Counted from the stretch's first letter, positions 7,678-17,075 are shown. The stretch is DNA of 64,000 nt from Polynucleobacter victoriensis (GCF_900187875.1 NZ_FYEX01000001.1:620001-684000), one strand, 5' to 3'. Made by a program: numbers and translations. Notes: generated by a model not told the origin, from the letters alone.

Positions 7678-10326
7678 CTAGATCACAATGTTGACCAAGC
7701 GACCCGGCACAATAATGACCTTTTTAGCCGGTGCGCCAGCCATCGCCTTTTGCGCTGACTCACTGGCCAAAGCCAAGGACTCAATGGTCGCTTTATCTGC
7801 ATCCACTGGCACCAAGACTTGACCTCTCAATTTACCGTTCACCTGAATCATCAAAGTGATTTCATTTTGAACTAGAGCTGACTCATCCACCTCTGGCCAT
7901 GGCGCATCAAGAAGGTCACCCAACTGAGTTTGGTAGCCAGCCGTATTCCACAAAGAGAAAGTAATATGGGGCACGACTGGATAGAGTACGCGCAACAAAA
8001 TGCCGAAAGTTTCACGACGCACTTCTGGGCTCACTGTTTTAGCTTGCTCAAGTGCATTCAACATCTTCATCGTGGCAGAAACCACAGTGTTGTATTGCTT
8101 GCGTTGATAGTCAAAGTTCGCTTGCTTTAAGACGCCATGGATTTCCAAACGCAAAGCCTGATCAGCATCACTCAATACTGCAGGCAAGTTAGGCGCAGCT
8201 GACTGAATAGTCGCCGCGTGCGTTGCTCCGTAGACCCACAACCTGCGTAAGAAACGTGAAGCCCCCTCGACGCCCGAGCTAGACCACTCTAGTTGCTGCT
8301 CAGGAGGAGCAGCAAACATTGTGAACAAACGCGCCGTATCAGCTCCATATTGATCAATCAAAGACTGTGGATCAATACCGTTGTTCTTACTCTTAGCCAT
8401 TTTCTCCACGCCACCAATTTGCACTGCTTGACCAGTGGCTTTGTGTTTGGCTGAGATAGGTCGACCTTTGTCATCTGTTTCTACGGCAACATCATCTGGA
8501 TTCACCCAAGTCTTGCGACCGTTCGGCTCATCAATGTAATACGTGTCATTCAGCACCATGCCTTGCGTGAGCAAGTTGCTAAAGGGCTCATCAAACTTCA
8601 CAAGACCCAAGTCACGCATGACCTTGGTCCAAAAACGTGCGTACAACAAGTGAAGGATCGCATGCTCAATGCCGCCGATGTACTGATCCATTGGCATCCA
8701 GTAGTCATTACGCGCATCCACCATGCTATTAGCACCTGGTGATGTGTAGCGCATGAAGTACCAACTGGAGTCGACAAAAGTATCCATCGTGTCGGTTTCG
8801 CGACGCGCTGGCTTGCCACAGCTTGGGCAGGTGCAGCTTAAAAAGTCTTCGCGTTTATTGAGCGGATTACCAGAACCATCTGGCACACAATCTTCTGGCA
8901 ACACCACCGGCAAATCTTTTTCTGGAACGGGCACTTCACCACAAGACTCACAATGAATGATTGGAATCGGTGTACCCCAATAACGCTGACGAGAAATACC
9001 CCAGTCTCTTAAGCGGTAGGTGGTTTTCATTTCACCAAGACCCAGTGCTGCAATGTCTTTGGCAACTGCTTGCACTGCATCTGCGTGACCAAGTCCATCA
9101 TATTTGCCACTGTTAACAGCTTTAACAGTTTCTTTATCAGCATACCAATCTTGCCAAGCCGTAGCGTTGAATTCTTGGTTGGCGATTGCCATCACTTGCT
9201 TGATTGCAATCTTGTATTTCAATGCAAAGGCAAAGTCACGCTCATCGTGGGCAGGCACACCCATCACAGCGCCATCGCCGTAGGTCATCAACACGTAGTT
9301 ACCAACCCATACTTCAACCTCTTCACCAGTTAGAGGATGCTTGACCTTCAAGCCAGTCGGCATACCCTCTTTTTCTTGGGTGGCCAAATCGGCTTCGATC
9401 ACACTGCCCTGCTTGCACTTCTCAATGAAGGCAGCTAGAGCAGAGTTTGTTTTTGCTGCATACGTAGCCAATGGATGCTCAGCAGCCACTGCGCAGAAGG
9501 TGACGCCCATGATGGTGTCTGCACGCGTGGTGAACACATACATCTTGCCGTCTTGGATTAATTGACCATCTGCATCTTTGATGTCGTGCGTGAATGCAAA
9601 GCGCACACCAAAGCTCTTGCCAATCCAGTTTTGCTGCATGAGCTTGACACGCTCAGGCCAACCCAAACCTTCTAGGCCACTCAATAGCTCTTCAGCATAG
9701 GACGTGATGTTCAAGTAGTAGCCAGGAATCTCGCGCTTCTCTACCAATGCACCTGAGCGCCAACCACGCCCATCAATTACCTGCTCATTGGCCAATACAG
9801 TTTGATCAATGGGATCCCAGTTCACGACTTGGGTCTTGCGATAGGCAATACCCTTTTCCAACATCTTCAAAAAGAGCCATTGATTCCAACGGTAGTACTC
9901 TGGCTTGCAGGTGGTGACTTCGCGCGACCAATCAATCGCCAAGCCCATCGCATCCATTTGCTTTTTCATGTAAGCGATGTTGTCGTAGGTCCAAGCTGCT
10001 GGCGGCACATTGTTGTTCAAGGCAGCGTTTTCCGCAGGCATACCAAACGCATCCCAACCCATTGGCATTAAGACGTTATAGCCTTGCATGCGCAACTGAC
10101 GGGTCATCACATCATTGATGGTGTAGTTACGCACGTGCCCCATGTGCAACTTACCTGATGGATAAGGCAACATCGAACAGGCATAGTATTTTTTCTTAGG
10201 TTTGCCGTTGCTATCTTTGGCATTTTCATCAACGCGATACACATCGCCTGACTTCCAGTGCGCGTTGGCCGCCGCTTCAATGGCGCGGTGATCGTATTCT
10301 TTACTAACTGTTACTTCTGAACTCAA
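7678..10326 (-). CDS. leuS: leucyl-tRNA synthetase
   Basis: LeuS charges tRNA-Leu with leucine. The 882-residue protein has the class I HIGH-type motif PYPSGKLHMGH (residues 54-64), the CP1 editing domain with the Thr-rich TTRADTIMG and a GVPAHDERD patch, two zinc-ribbon-like CxxC pairs in the insert, and a KMSKS-type loop near residue 643. That loop reads KMAKS, with Ala in place of the usual Ser. The C-terminal domain ends normally. It heads the leuS-lptE-holA cluster on the minus strand; dapB lies 62 bp upstream in the same direction. Confidence 0.98.
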   Translation of the reverse strand: MSSEVTVSKEYDHRAIEAAANAHWKSGDVYRVDENAKDSNGKPKKKYYACSMLPYPSGKLHMGHVRNYTINDVMTRQLRMQGYNVLMPMGWDAFGMPAENAALNNNVPPAAWTYDNIAYMKKQMDAMGLAIDWSREVTTCKPEYYRWNQWLFLKMLEKGIAYRKTQVVNWDPIDQTVLANEQVIDGRGWRSGALVEKREIPGYYLNITSYAEELLSGLEGLGWPERVKLMQQNWIGKSFGVRFAFTHDIKDADGQLIQDGKMYVFTTRADTIMGVTFCAVAAEHPLATYAAKTNSALAAFIEKCKQGSVIEADLATQEKEGMPTGLKVKHPLTGEEVEVWVGNYVLMTYGDGAVMGVPAHDERDFAFALKYKIAIKQVMAIANQEFNATAWQDWYADKETVKAVNSGKYDGLGHADAVQAVAKDIAALGLGEMKTTYRLRDWGISRQRYWGTPIPIIHCESCGEVPVPEKDLPVVLPEDCVPDGSGNPLNKREDFLSCTCPSCGKPARRETDTMDTFVDSSWYFMRYTSPGANSMVDARNDYWMPMDQYIGGIEHAILHLLYARFWTKVMRDLGLVKFDEPFSNLLTQGMVLNDTYYIDEPNGRKTWVNPDDVAVETDDKGRPISAKHKATGQAVQIGGVEKMAKSKNNGIDPQSLIDQYGADTARLFTMFAAPPEQQLEWSSSGVEGASRFLRRLWVYGATHAATIQSAAPNLPAVLSDADQALRLEIHGVLKQANFDYQRKQYNTVVSATMKMLNALEQAKTVSPEVRRETFGILLRVLYPVVPHITFSLWNTAGYQTQLGDLLDAPWPEVDESALVQNEITLMIQVNGKLRGQVLVPVDADKATIESLALASESAQKAMAGAPAKKVIIVPGRLVNIVI

Positions 10327-10388
10327 AACAAGACCTTTGTATTTCTCAAATTATTTTTTAAAACTGATATCAGTGGCAGTTGATGACG

Positions 10389-11207
10389 TTAGATCTCTAA
10401 GTTTTTCAGACCCAACACGTCTTGCATATCAAATAGACCGCTCGTTTGATTTGCCAAAAAGCGACCCGCTCTCACAGAGCCTTGTGCGTAAGACATGCGA
10501 CTGGCCGACTTATGAGTCACCTCAATGCGCTCGCCGTCACCGCAGAACATCACTGTGTGATCGCCCACGATATCGCCACCACGAATGGTGGCAAAGCCAA
10601 TGGTGCCCGCTTCACGCTCACCTGTATGACCTTCTCTAGCGTACACAGCGCAATCCTTGAGGTCTTTACCCAAAGCCTTAGCAATCACCTCGCCCATGCC
10701 AATCGCTGTGCCTGATGGCGCATCGACTTTGTGCTTGTGGTGTGCCTCAACGATTTCAATGTCGTAGCCTTGGTTCAAAATCTTTGCAGCCACTTCCAAT
10801 AACTTGAATGTGGCGTTGACACCCACGCTCATGTTGGGGGCAAACACAATGGCTAGTTTTTCGCTGGCTTTTTTTAATGCTGCCTTTTGCTCTTCTGTAA
10901 AACCAGTGGTGCCAATGATCATCTTCACGCCCATCTCTTTGGCCACCTCTAGGTGAGCCAAGGTACCCTCAGGACGAGTGAAGTCAATTAAAAAATCAGC
11001 ACCCTTTAAACCATCTTTGATATCGGCAGTAATTTTGATGCCGGTGCTTTTGCCTAAAAAAGCTGCCGGATCTTGGCCCAAGTAGGGACTGCCCGGAATA
11101 TCCAAGGCACCCACGAGTTGGGCATCAGGGGTATTTAAAACCGTCTCAATCAACATGCGCCCCATGCGACCCGAAGCACCTGCAATGGCAAATTTCAAAC
11201 TTGTCAT
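10389..11207 (-). CDS. dapB: 4-hydroxy-tetrahydrodipicolinate reductase
   Basis: DapB reduces hydroxytetrahydrodipicolinate with NAD(P)H in the lysine and diaminopimelate pathway, feeding peptidoglycan and protein synthesis. The 272-residue protein has the nucleotide-binding start FAIAGASGRMGRML (about residues 6-19), the IGTTGFT loop and the catalytic signature EAHHKHKVDAPSGTA. Length and both ends fit the family. The bamE gene lies 26 bp upstream on the same strand, so the two are probably cotranscribed, as in other Burkholderiaceae. DapB makes a precursor of the diaminopimelate that mpl and ampD in this window handle later. Confidence 0.98.
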   Translation of the reverse strand: MTSLKFAIAGASGRMGRMLIETVLNTPDAQLVGALDIPGSPYLGQDPAAFLGKSTGIKITADIKDGLKGADFLIDFTRPEGTLAHLEVAKEMGVKMIIGTTGFTEEQKAALKKASEKLAIVFAPNMSVGVNATFKLLEVAAKILNQGYDIEIVEAHHKHKVDAPSGTAIGMGEVIAKALGKDLKDCAVYAREGHTGEREAGTIGFATIRGGDIVGDHTVMFCGDGERIEVTHKSASRMSYAQGSVRAGRFLANQTSGLFDMQDVLGLKNLEI

Positions 11208-11233
11208 ATTTTTCTCTGAATTATTTTTATTGA

Positions 11234-11788
11234 TTAGTTTCTGGTGTCACCACGAGGAATGCCAACACCTTGCGTAGGATTTGGCACTGTTTCTACAGTT
11301 GGTGCTGCGTGTTTGCTGTCAAGTTCCTTCGCAACTGGCTTGCGTTGAGGGCGAGCACCTTTAATACCATCAATCTCAGCAATCAACTCGTATTCTGTTG
11401 GTAGGTCATCGGCTGCAATTTTTACAAGCGCTTCTTTTTCAAAGAATAGTGTTACCTGGCGTTGCTCCACCAATTGAGTATCACCACGCTTGAAAGCAAA
11501 AACATAATCCCAACGATTGGTGTGCATCACACTGGTTAGTAAAGGAGTACCCAGAATCACTTTGACTTCTTCACGGTCCATACCAACCTTTAAGCGCTCC
11601 AATTGCTCCTTAGAAATAAAGTTGCCCTGCACCATGTCTGGACGGTAGGGATTGAATACCTTGCCCAACTTGCTCTTAGAGTCATCAGAAAAGGTGGTCA
11701 AGCCGCTGCAGGCGGTTAAACCCACCACAAACAGAGCCACAAAGCCTGATTTGGCGATTTTTTTAAGGTTTTTTAAGCAGATTTGCAT
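11234..11788 (-). CDS. bamE: outer membrane assembly lipoprotein BamE (SmpA/OmlA)
   Basis: BamE is a small lipoprotein of the BAM machine that folds outer-membrane proteins. From the ATG at 11788 the protein has 184 residues, with a signal sequence and lipobox LTAC whose Cys27 would be lipidated. The core domain starts NFISKEQLERLKVGM and includes VILGTPLL, both hallmarks of SmpA/OmlA. The frame stays open 28 codons further upstream, but that would overlap the divergent fur gene and spoil the signal peptide. The head-to-head arrangement with fur, 37 bp apart, is known from Pseudomonas and Xanthomonas (omlA-fur). Confidence 0.95.
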   Translation of the reverse strand: MQICLKNLKKIAKSGFVALFVVGLTACSGLTTFSDDSKSKLGKVFNPYRPDMVQGNFISKEQLERLKVGMDREEVKVILGTPLLTSVMHTNRWDYVFAFKRGDTQLVEQRQVTLFFEKEALVKIAADDLPTEYELIAEIDGIKGARPQRKPVAKELDSKHAAPTVETVPNPTQGVGIPRGDTRN

Positions 11789-11825
11789 GGTAAGCCGTAT
11801 CATGAGAAAAATTGATTTTAGCGCT

Positions 11826-12281
11826 ATGACAAACACAATATCTCCAAATAATTTAAGAGACATGGGTCTCAAGGTTACAGGCCCTCGGATGAAGATCTTG
11901 GAGTTCTTTCACCAGAACCGCCACAAGCACTTCAGCGCCGAAGACGTCTATCTTGCCATGGTTGCCGATGGCATGGATGTCGGACTAGCGACAGTCTACC
12001 GCGTTCTGACCCAATTTGAGCAAGCTGGCCTACTTTTACGCAATCATTTTGAGTCTGGCAAGGCCGAGGGTAAGGCCATTTTTGAGCTCAATGAGGGGGA
12101 TCACCACGATCACCTCGTTTGCGTCGACTGTGGCCACGTTGAGGAGTTTGTGGACCCTGCCATCGAGAAGCGCCAGCAAGAAATCGCTAAAAACCTAGGA
12201 TTTGAGATCGTGGACCACGCACTAGCGCTGTACGGCACCTGTAGCAAGAAGAACTGCGCCAAGCGAAAAAAGAGCAAGTAA
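11826..12281 (+). CDS. fur: ferric uptake regulator Fur
   Basis: Fur is the iron-sensing repressor that binds DNA when loaded with Fe2+. The 151-residue protein has the N-terminal winged helix (recognition segment LATVYRVL, residues 54-61), the metal-binding HHDH at 93-96 followed by Cys99 and Cys102, and a second Cys pair at 139 and 144. Start at the ATG 11826 gives the known family N-terminus; a longer frame upstream has no support. It faces bamE, 37 bp away, so their promoters must overlap. A likely target is in this window: the heme uptake operon at 50.9-55.8 kb has a Fur-like box upstream. Confidence 0.98.
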   Translation: MTNTISPNNLRDMGLKVTGPRMKILEFFHQNRHKHFSAEDVYLAMVADGMDVGLATVYRVLTQFEQAGLLLRNHFESGKAEGKAIFELNEGDHHDHLVCVDCGHVEEFVDPAIEKRQQEIAKNLGFEIVDHALALYGTCSKKNCAKRKKSK

Positions 12282-12298
12282 TAAAAATATTTCCCAAT

Positions 12299-12324
12299 AA
12301 AAAACCCGCCTCAGCGGGTTTTTT
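12299..12324. terminator. bidirectional terminator between fur and gap
   Basis: The stem AAAACCCGC/GCGGGTTTT with a CTCA loop is flanked by A-run and T-run, so it can end transcription of both convergent genes. Confidence 0.9.
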
Positions 12325-12357
12325 ATTCATCACAGCCAAGCCGTGACTGATGTTGAT

Positions 12358-13371
12358 TTACTTAGCTTGCACCAACGCCTTGGTCGCATTCAACATCTGG
12401 CAGCTGTAGCCCCATTCGTTGTCGTACCAAGCCAAGATTTTTACCAATTTGCCATCTTTTGAGACACGTGTTTGTGTGCTGTCAAAAATACTTGGGCGTG
12501 GGTCGTGGTTAAAGTCCACCGATACCAATGGCAAGGTGTTGTAGCCCAAGATGCCCTTGAGCTGACCTTCGCTGGCTTTTTTGATGATCTCGTTCACTTC
12601 TTCAACGCTGGTTGCCTTGGATGGTGTGAATGTCAAATCAACCACTGATACGTTGATTGTTGGCACGCGCATCGCAAAGCCATCAAACTTACCTTGTAGC
12701 TCTGGCAACACCAAACCAACAGCCTTAGCAGCACCCGTCTTGGTTGGGATCATGCTCATCGTGGCTGAACGTGCGCGGCGCATATCCTTGTGATATACGT
12801 CCGTTAATACTTGGTCGTTCGTGTACGCATGAATCGTTGTCATCAAACCAGATTCAATACCAATTGATTCCAACAATGGTTTTACTGCTGGAGCCAAACA
12901 GTTGGTTGTGCAGCTCGCGTTAGAGATTACTTGATCGCTAGCTTTGAGAACCTGATGGTTCACGCCATACACAATAGTGGCATCCACGTCTTTTTCACCA
13001 GGGGCAGAAATCACAACTTTCTTGGCGCCCTGCTGAATGTGCACCATGGCTTTTTCTTTGGATGTGAAAGCGCCTGAACACTCCAACACCACGTCCACGC
13101 CATAATCGCCCCAATTTGTTTCTAGGGGGTTGCGGGTTGAGAACATCTTGATGCGGTCACCATTAATCACGAGGTGATCGCCATCGACCACAACAGTACC
13201 TGGGAATCTGCCGTGCGCAGAATCATATTGAGTCAAGTGCGCATTGATATCAATACCACCCAAACCATTGATCGCTACCACTTTGATGTCATCACGCTTT
13301 TCTTCATAAATAGCGCGAACAACCATACGACCAATACGACCATAACCGTTAATAGCTACTTTGATTGTCAT
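12358..13371 (-). CDS. gap: glyceraldehyde-3-phosphate dehydrogenase, unusual cofactor site
   Basis: This enzyme interconverts glyceraldehyde-3-phosphate and 1,3-bisphosphoglycerate. The 337-residue protein shows the Rossmann start INGYGRIGR (8-16) and the active-site SCTTNC with catalytic Cys154. The start ATG at 13371 has an AGAGGGAG ribosome binding site. The residue after the VVAIN strand, an Asp in typical NAD enzymes that holds the adenosine ribose, is Gly36 here, while the later Leu-Pro pair (LVLPEL) linked to NAD use is kept. NADP or dual cofactor use is therefore possible but unproven. tkt lies 45 bp upstream on the same strand, so this pair links glycolysis with the pentose phosphate pathway. 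Confidence 0.97.
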   Translation of the reverse strand: MTIKVAINGYGRIGRMVVRAIYEEKRDDIKVVAINGLGGIDINAHLTQYDSAHGRFPGTVVVDGDHLVINGDRIKMFSTRNPLETNWGDYGVDVVLECSGAFTSKEKAMVHIQQGAKKVVISAPGEKDVDATIVYGVNHQVLKASDQVISNASCTTNCLAPAVKPLLESIGIESGLMTTIHAYTNDQVLTDVYHKDMRRARSATMSMIPTKTGAAKAVGLVLPELQGKFDGFAMRVPTINVSVVDLTFTPSKATSVEEVNEIIKKASEGQLKGILGYNTLPLVSVDFNHDPRPSIFDSTQTRVSKDGKLVKILAWYDNEWGYSCQMLNATKALVQAK

Positions 13372-13416
13372 GAACAACTCCCTCTATATAAATTCTGTTT
13401 CAGTGTTTATTTTTAT

Positions 13417-15396
13417 TTAAATGCATTGACGGACTGTTTTTGCAACAGACTCAGCCGTTAAGCCAAAGTGCTTGTAGAGCACTCCCGCAGGCGCAGACTC
13501 ACCAAAGGTATCCACGCCATGCACCGCTGCACAGCCATACTTCCACCAGTAATCTGTCACACCCGCTTCAATTGCAATGCGTGGCAAACCTGCTGGCAAT
13601 ACTGAATCTTTGTACGCCTTGCTTTGTTGATCAAATACAGTGGTTGCTGGCATCGAAACGATTCTGACTGCAATACCTTCTTTGCTGAGTAACTCAGCAG
13701 TTTCTAAAGCAATCGCAATTTCTGAACCCGTGGCGATTAAGACAGCTTGTGCATTTTTAGCGTCTCGCATCACGTAACCACCTTTGTAAATCGCTTGCAC
13801 CTGTTTGGCATCACGTTTTACAAATGGACAGTTTTGACGACTGAAGATCAAACTAGATGGGCCATTCTTGCGCTTAACAGCAGACGCCCATGCCACAGCA
13901 CTTTCTGTGGTGTCACAAGGACGCCACACGTCCATGTTCGGTATTAAACGCAAACTCGCCACATGCTCCACAGACTGATGCGTTGGACCGTCTTCACCCA
14001 AACCAATTGAGTCATGCGTGAACACAAAGATACTGCGGATCTTCATCAAGGCTGCCATGCGCAAGGCATTACGGCTGTAGTCCGAGAAGGTCAAGAAGGT
14101 CGCACCAAATGGAATGTAACCGCCATGCAAGGCAATGCCGTTCATGATGGCGCTCATACCAAACTCACGCACACCGTAGTTAATGTGGTTACCCCACTGG
14201 TCTCCACGCACTGCTTTGCAGGTTGACCAATTAGTCAAGTTAGAACCAGTTAAGTCAGCAGAACCACCCATGAACTCTGGCAAGGCCGGCGCCAACGCTT
14301 CAATCGCATTTTGGCTGGCTTTACGCGTTGCAATTGTTTCTGCCTTTTCTGCGCACTTGCTTAGATAAGCATCCACTGTTTGCTCAAAGTTGCCTGGTAA
14401 CTCACCAGCCATGCGTCGCACCAACTCTTTAGCCTCTTGCGGATATTTAGCGCGATAAGCACCAAACTGACTATTCCAGTCGCTCTCTAAATTTGAACCC
14501 TTAACAGTTGCATCCCAAGCCTTGTAAACATCTTCCGGAATAACAAATGGTGCATGCTCCCAACCAATCGCTGCGCGCGTCGCTGCGATCTCAGCAGCAC
14601 CCAACGGCGCGCCGTGAACTTTGTCTGTGCCAGCCAAGTTCGGTGAACCTTGGCCAATCGATGTTTTGCAACAAATGAATGTCGGCTTATCGCTCTTCTT
14701 TGCTTGTGCAATGGCTTCGGCCACTGCATCTGCATCATGACCGTTCACATTACGAATCACGTTCCAGCCATAGGCCTCAAAACGTTTAGGCGTGTCTTCA
14801 GCAAACCAATTCACCACCTTGCCATCAATTGAAATGCCGTTGTCATCCCAAAGAGCAATTAATTTATTGAGCTTGAGTGTGCCAGCCAATGAACAAGCTT
14901 CATGACTCACACCTTCCATCAAACAACCATCGCCTAAAAATACATAGGTGTGATGATCAATAATCTCTAGACCTGGTTTATTGAATTCTTGTGCAAGAAG
15001 TTTTTCTGCCAAGGCCATGCCCACAGCATTAGTAATACCTTGACCCAATGGGCCGGTTGTAGTTTCTACACCAGGCGTAATACCGTACTCAGGATGCCCC
15101 GCAGTTTTACTGTGCAACTGACGGAAATTTTTCAACTCTTGCATCGGCAAGTCGTAGCCCGTCAAATGCAATAACGCATACAACAACATAGAGCCGTGAC
15201 CATTCGATAAAACAAAACGATCACGATTCATCCACAATGGATTTTTAGGATTGTGTTTGAGATGTTCACCCCAGAGACCTACTGCAATTTCAGCCATACC
15301 CATTGGCATACCTGGATGACCAGAATTAGCTTGCTGAACTGCATCCATAGCTAATGCACGAATTGCGTTAGCCATATTTTTTTGCTTAGACGACAT
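13417..15396 (-). CDS. tkt: transketolase
   Basis: Transketolase moves two-carbon units between sugar phosphates in the non-oxidative pentose phosphate pathway, using thiamine diphosphate. The 659-residue protein has the N-terminal ANSGHPGMPMGMAE, the cofactor-binding GDGCLMEGVSHE motif and the central pyrimidine-domain motif FVFTHDSIGLGEDGPTHQ. The C-terminal domain is complete. The ATG at 15396 has an AGGGA box 5-6 bases upstream. It is followed by gap with a 45-bp gap and is probably cotranscribed with it, a pairing also seen in other Burkholderiaceae (tkt-gap). rsmE starts divergently 120 bp away. Confidence 0.98.
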   Translation of the reverse strand: MSSKQKNMANAIRALAMDAVQQANSGHPGMPMGMAEIAVGLWGEHLKHNPKNPLWMNRDRFVLSNGHGSMLLYALLHLTGYDLPMQELKNFRQLHSKTAGHPEYGITPGVETTTGPLGQGITNAVGMALAEKLLAQEFNKPGLEIIDHHTYVFLGDGCLMEGVSHEACSLAGTLKLNKLIALWDDNGISIDGKVVNWFAEDTPKRFEAYGWNVIRNVNGHDADAVAEAIAQAKKSDKPTFICCKTSIGQGSPNLAGTDKVHGAPLGAAEIAATRAAIGWEHAPFVIPEDVYKAWDATVKGSNLESDWNSQFGAYRAKYPQEAKELVRRMAGELPGNFEQTVDAYLSKCAEKAETIATRKASQNAIEALAPALPEFMGGSADLTGSNLTNWSTCKAVRGDQWGNHINYGVREFGMSAIMNGIALHGGYIPFGATFLTFSDYSRNALRMAALMKIRSIFVFTHDSIGLGEDGPTHQSVEHVASLRLIPNMDVWRPCDTTESAVAWASAVKRKNGPSSLIFSRQNCPFVKRDAKQVQAIYKGGYVMRDAKNAQAVLIATGSEIAIALETAELLSKEGIAVRIVSMPATTVFDQQSKAYKDSVLPAGLPRIAIEAGVTDYWWKYGCAAVHGVDTFGESAPAGVLYKHFGLTAESVAKTVRQCI

Positions 15397-15516
15397 TATT
15401 TTCCCTGCGGCTTGTTTTTGGATTTAAGCCATTTTTCAGCATTTATTGCCAAAAAAGTCCCGATCCCTCAAAGCTCAACATTTTATCATTGGCGCCACAT
15501 CCCTTATGATTGTTTT

Positions 15517-16269
15517 ATGTCCCATTTTTATCTCCCTGGCCCCTGGCCTAAACCTGGCGTTGACATCAGCGATGAGCTGATTTTGGACGTCAAACTAGCC
15601 CATCATTTACGGGTCCGCAGAATCCAAGTTGGAGAAAGCTTTCAGGTATTTGATGGCAAAGGAATGACCGCCAATGCTTGTTTGGTCGCCATGGATAAAA
15701 AATCAGCAGCCGTACGTTTGTCCGAGGTCTCTGAAAATCTGCGCACCGAAACTAAAAGTCCGATCACCTTGGCCCAAGGGATGGCCAGCAGTGACAAGAT
15801 GGACTGGTTGATTGAAAAATCAGTGGAGTTAGGCATCTCAGAAGTGATCCCGCTACACACAGAACGATCCGTGGTTCGACTAGACGGTGAGAGAGCCGCT
15901 AAGAAAGCCACGCACTGGGAAGGCATCTTAGTGGCCGCCTCCGAGCAATCAGGTCGCACGGTATTACCAAGCTTGGCTCCTGTACAAAACTTACCGCTTT
16001 GGCTATCTAGCCTCAACCCTCATGACAATGCCTTGCGCTTAATGCTCTCCCCCAGAGCCGATAGCACCATCTTGAGTGTTCTGAAGCGCTGCACACCTCA
16101 GGCTCTCATGATTTTGATTGGGCCGGAGGGTGGTTTAACCGACTCTGAAGAAGAACAGGCCAAGCGTGCTGGGTTTGTACCGGTATCAATGGGTCACAGA
16201 ATTTTACGCACCGAGACAGCAGGAATTGTCGCTTTAGCGACAATTCATACGATTTGGAATCAATTTTGA
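15517..16269 (+). CDS. rsmE: 16S rRNA (uracil-1498-N3) methyltransferase
   Basis: RsmE methylates N3 of U1498 in 16S rRNA. From the ATG at 15517 the protein is 250 residues and starts MSHFYLPGPW, the usual N-terminus. An N-terminal PUA-like RNA-binding region (HHLRVRRIQVGESFQVFDGKG) precedes a SPOUT knot domain with LIGPEGGLTDSEE and GHRILRTETA, the S-adenosylmethionine-binding loops. The frame is open 45 codons further upstream, but that part overlaps tkt and looks random. It is followed by a strong terminator hairpin. Confidence 0.96.
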   Translation: MSHFYLPGPWPKPGVDISDELILDVKLAHHLRVRRIQVGESFQVFDGKGMTANACLVAMDKKSAAVRLSEVSENLRTETKSPITLAQGMASSDKMDWLIEKSVELGISEVIPLHTERSVVRLDGERAAKKATHWEGILVAASEQSGRTVLPSLAPVQNLPLWLSSLNPHDNALRLMLSPRADSTILSVLKRCTPQALMILIGPEGGLTDSEEEQAKRAGFVPVSMGHRILRTETAGIVALATIHTIWNQF

Positions 16270-16350
16270 GATATTTAACTACATTTAGACTCTTTTAACT
16301 GATTGCTTAGTTGAGATTCATGGTTAATTTATCCTGCCCTTGGAATTAAA

Positions 16351-16378
16351 AAAAGCCGCTTTGTATTTAGCGGCTTTT
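16351..16378. terminator. terminator between rsmE and the barstar-like gene
   Basis: AAAAGCCGCT and AGCGGCTTTT form a 10-bp stem around an 8-base loop, flanked by A- and T-runs. It can serve both converging genes. Confidence 0.88.
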
Positions 16379-16442
16379 TTAATGGCGTTAACTAAATTTA
16401 ATTAATCAAGTTAACAACTTTTAATGTTTTTTAGCGATATTT

Positions 16443-16985
16443 TCAGGCAAAAGAGTAAAAAATACGGCACGATACGCGACGATCTGCCCAAAACTCAACT
16501 GCATCACGGAACACGTCCAAGAGTGTTTCGCGCGCTTCTTTGTCAAACTTGTGTGTGCAAGGCAAACCTTCCAGAACAATCACAAAACCAGGCTGAGGGC
16601 CTGAGCGATCGATCAAAGTTGTCAATGAATCCAATAAGTTATCAAAGTTCTTAGCCTGCTGTCTTGGGAAGTAAAAGCCATTACCAATCGCTTCTAACAC
16701 TTCAGACTTAGTAATTGCATGTGCGCAACTAGCGTAAATAAAGTGCTGACCCAACTCACTCGCAGCTTCTTGCAAGTCAACCGTTCTAAATGCACGAATA
16801 GACTGAACAATATTGGTGCGAACAGCGCGTAAAGCGGCTGTAGGGCCTGCTTCGCGAGCTGCTAAAGCAGTACGCCATGTCGAAGTCGATTTAGGGCCAG
16901 AAACCCCTGTATTAGCGACAGACGAGTTCAGATTACCCAGAACGGACTGGCCATAGAGGTTATTTTCTGAAATATTGATCGTCAT
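16443..16985 (-). CDS. barstar-like protein
   Basis: This 180-residue protein has a C-terminal barstar-like domain (about residues 90-180): the AKNFDNLLDSLTTL and GFVIVLEGLP segments correspond to the helix and strand of the barnase inhibitor fold. The N-terminal half (ALRAVRTNIVQSIRAFRT) is an extension found in Burkholderiales homologues. No barnase-type RNase gene is adjacent, so its partner is unknown and it may have a housekeeping rather than inhibitor role. Start at the ATG 16985 is preferred; a TTG at 17033 is in frame and neither has a good ribosome binding site. A terminator separates it from maeB upstream. Confidence 0.75.
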   Translation of the reverse strand: MTINISENNLYGQSVLGNLNSSVANTGVSGPKSTSTWRTALAAREAGPTAALRAVRTNIVQSIRAFRTVDLQEAASELGQHFIYASCAHAITKSEVLEAIGNGFYFPRQQAKNFDNLLDSLTTLIDRSGPQPGFVIVLEGLPCTHKFDKEARETLLDVFRDAVEFWADRRVSCRIFYSFA

Positions 16986-17031
16986 AATGGGGTGTAGAGT
17001 ACCCTTTTTGTCCCCCAAAGACAAGTGACGC

Positions 17032-17056
17032 AATGGCTTATTTTTACTAAGCCATT
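17032..17056 (-). repeat. inverted repeat upstream of the barstar-like gene
   Basis: AATGGCTTA and TAAGCCATT (9-bp perfect arms, 7-base spacer) lie between maeB and the barstar-like gene. It could be a second weak terminator hairpin or a protein site near the barstar-like promoter. Confidence 0.45.
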
Positions 17057-17075
17057 GTTTTGTATATAAAAATAA

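Noticed and set aside
11652..11825. 58 extra N-terminal codons in frame with fur
   Set aside because: They overlap the divergent bamE gene and do not belong to the known Fur N-terminus.
15382..15516. 45 extra codons in frame before rsmE
   Set aside because: They overlap the start of tkt and look like random sequence; MSHFYLPG is the usual family start.
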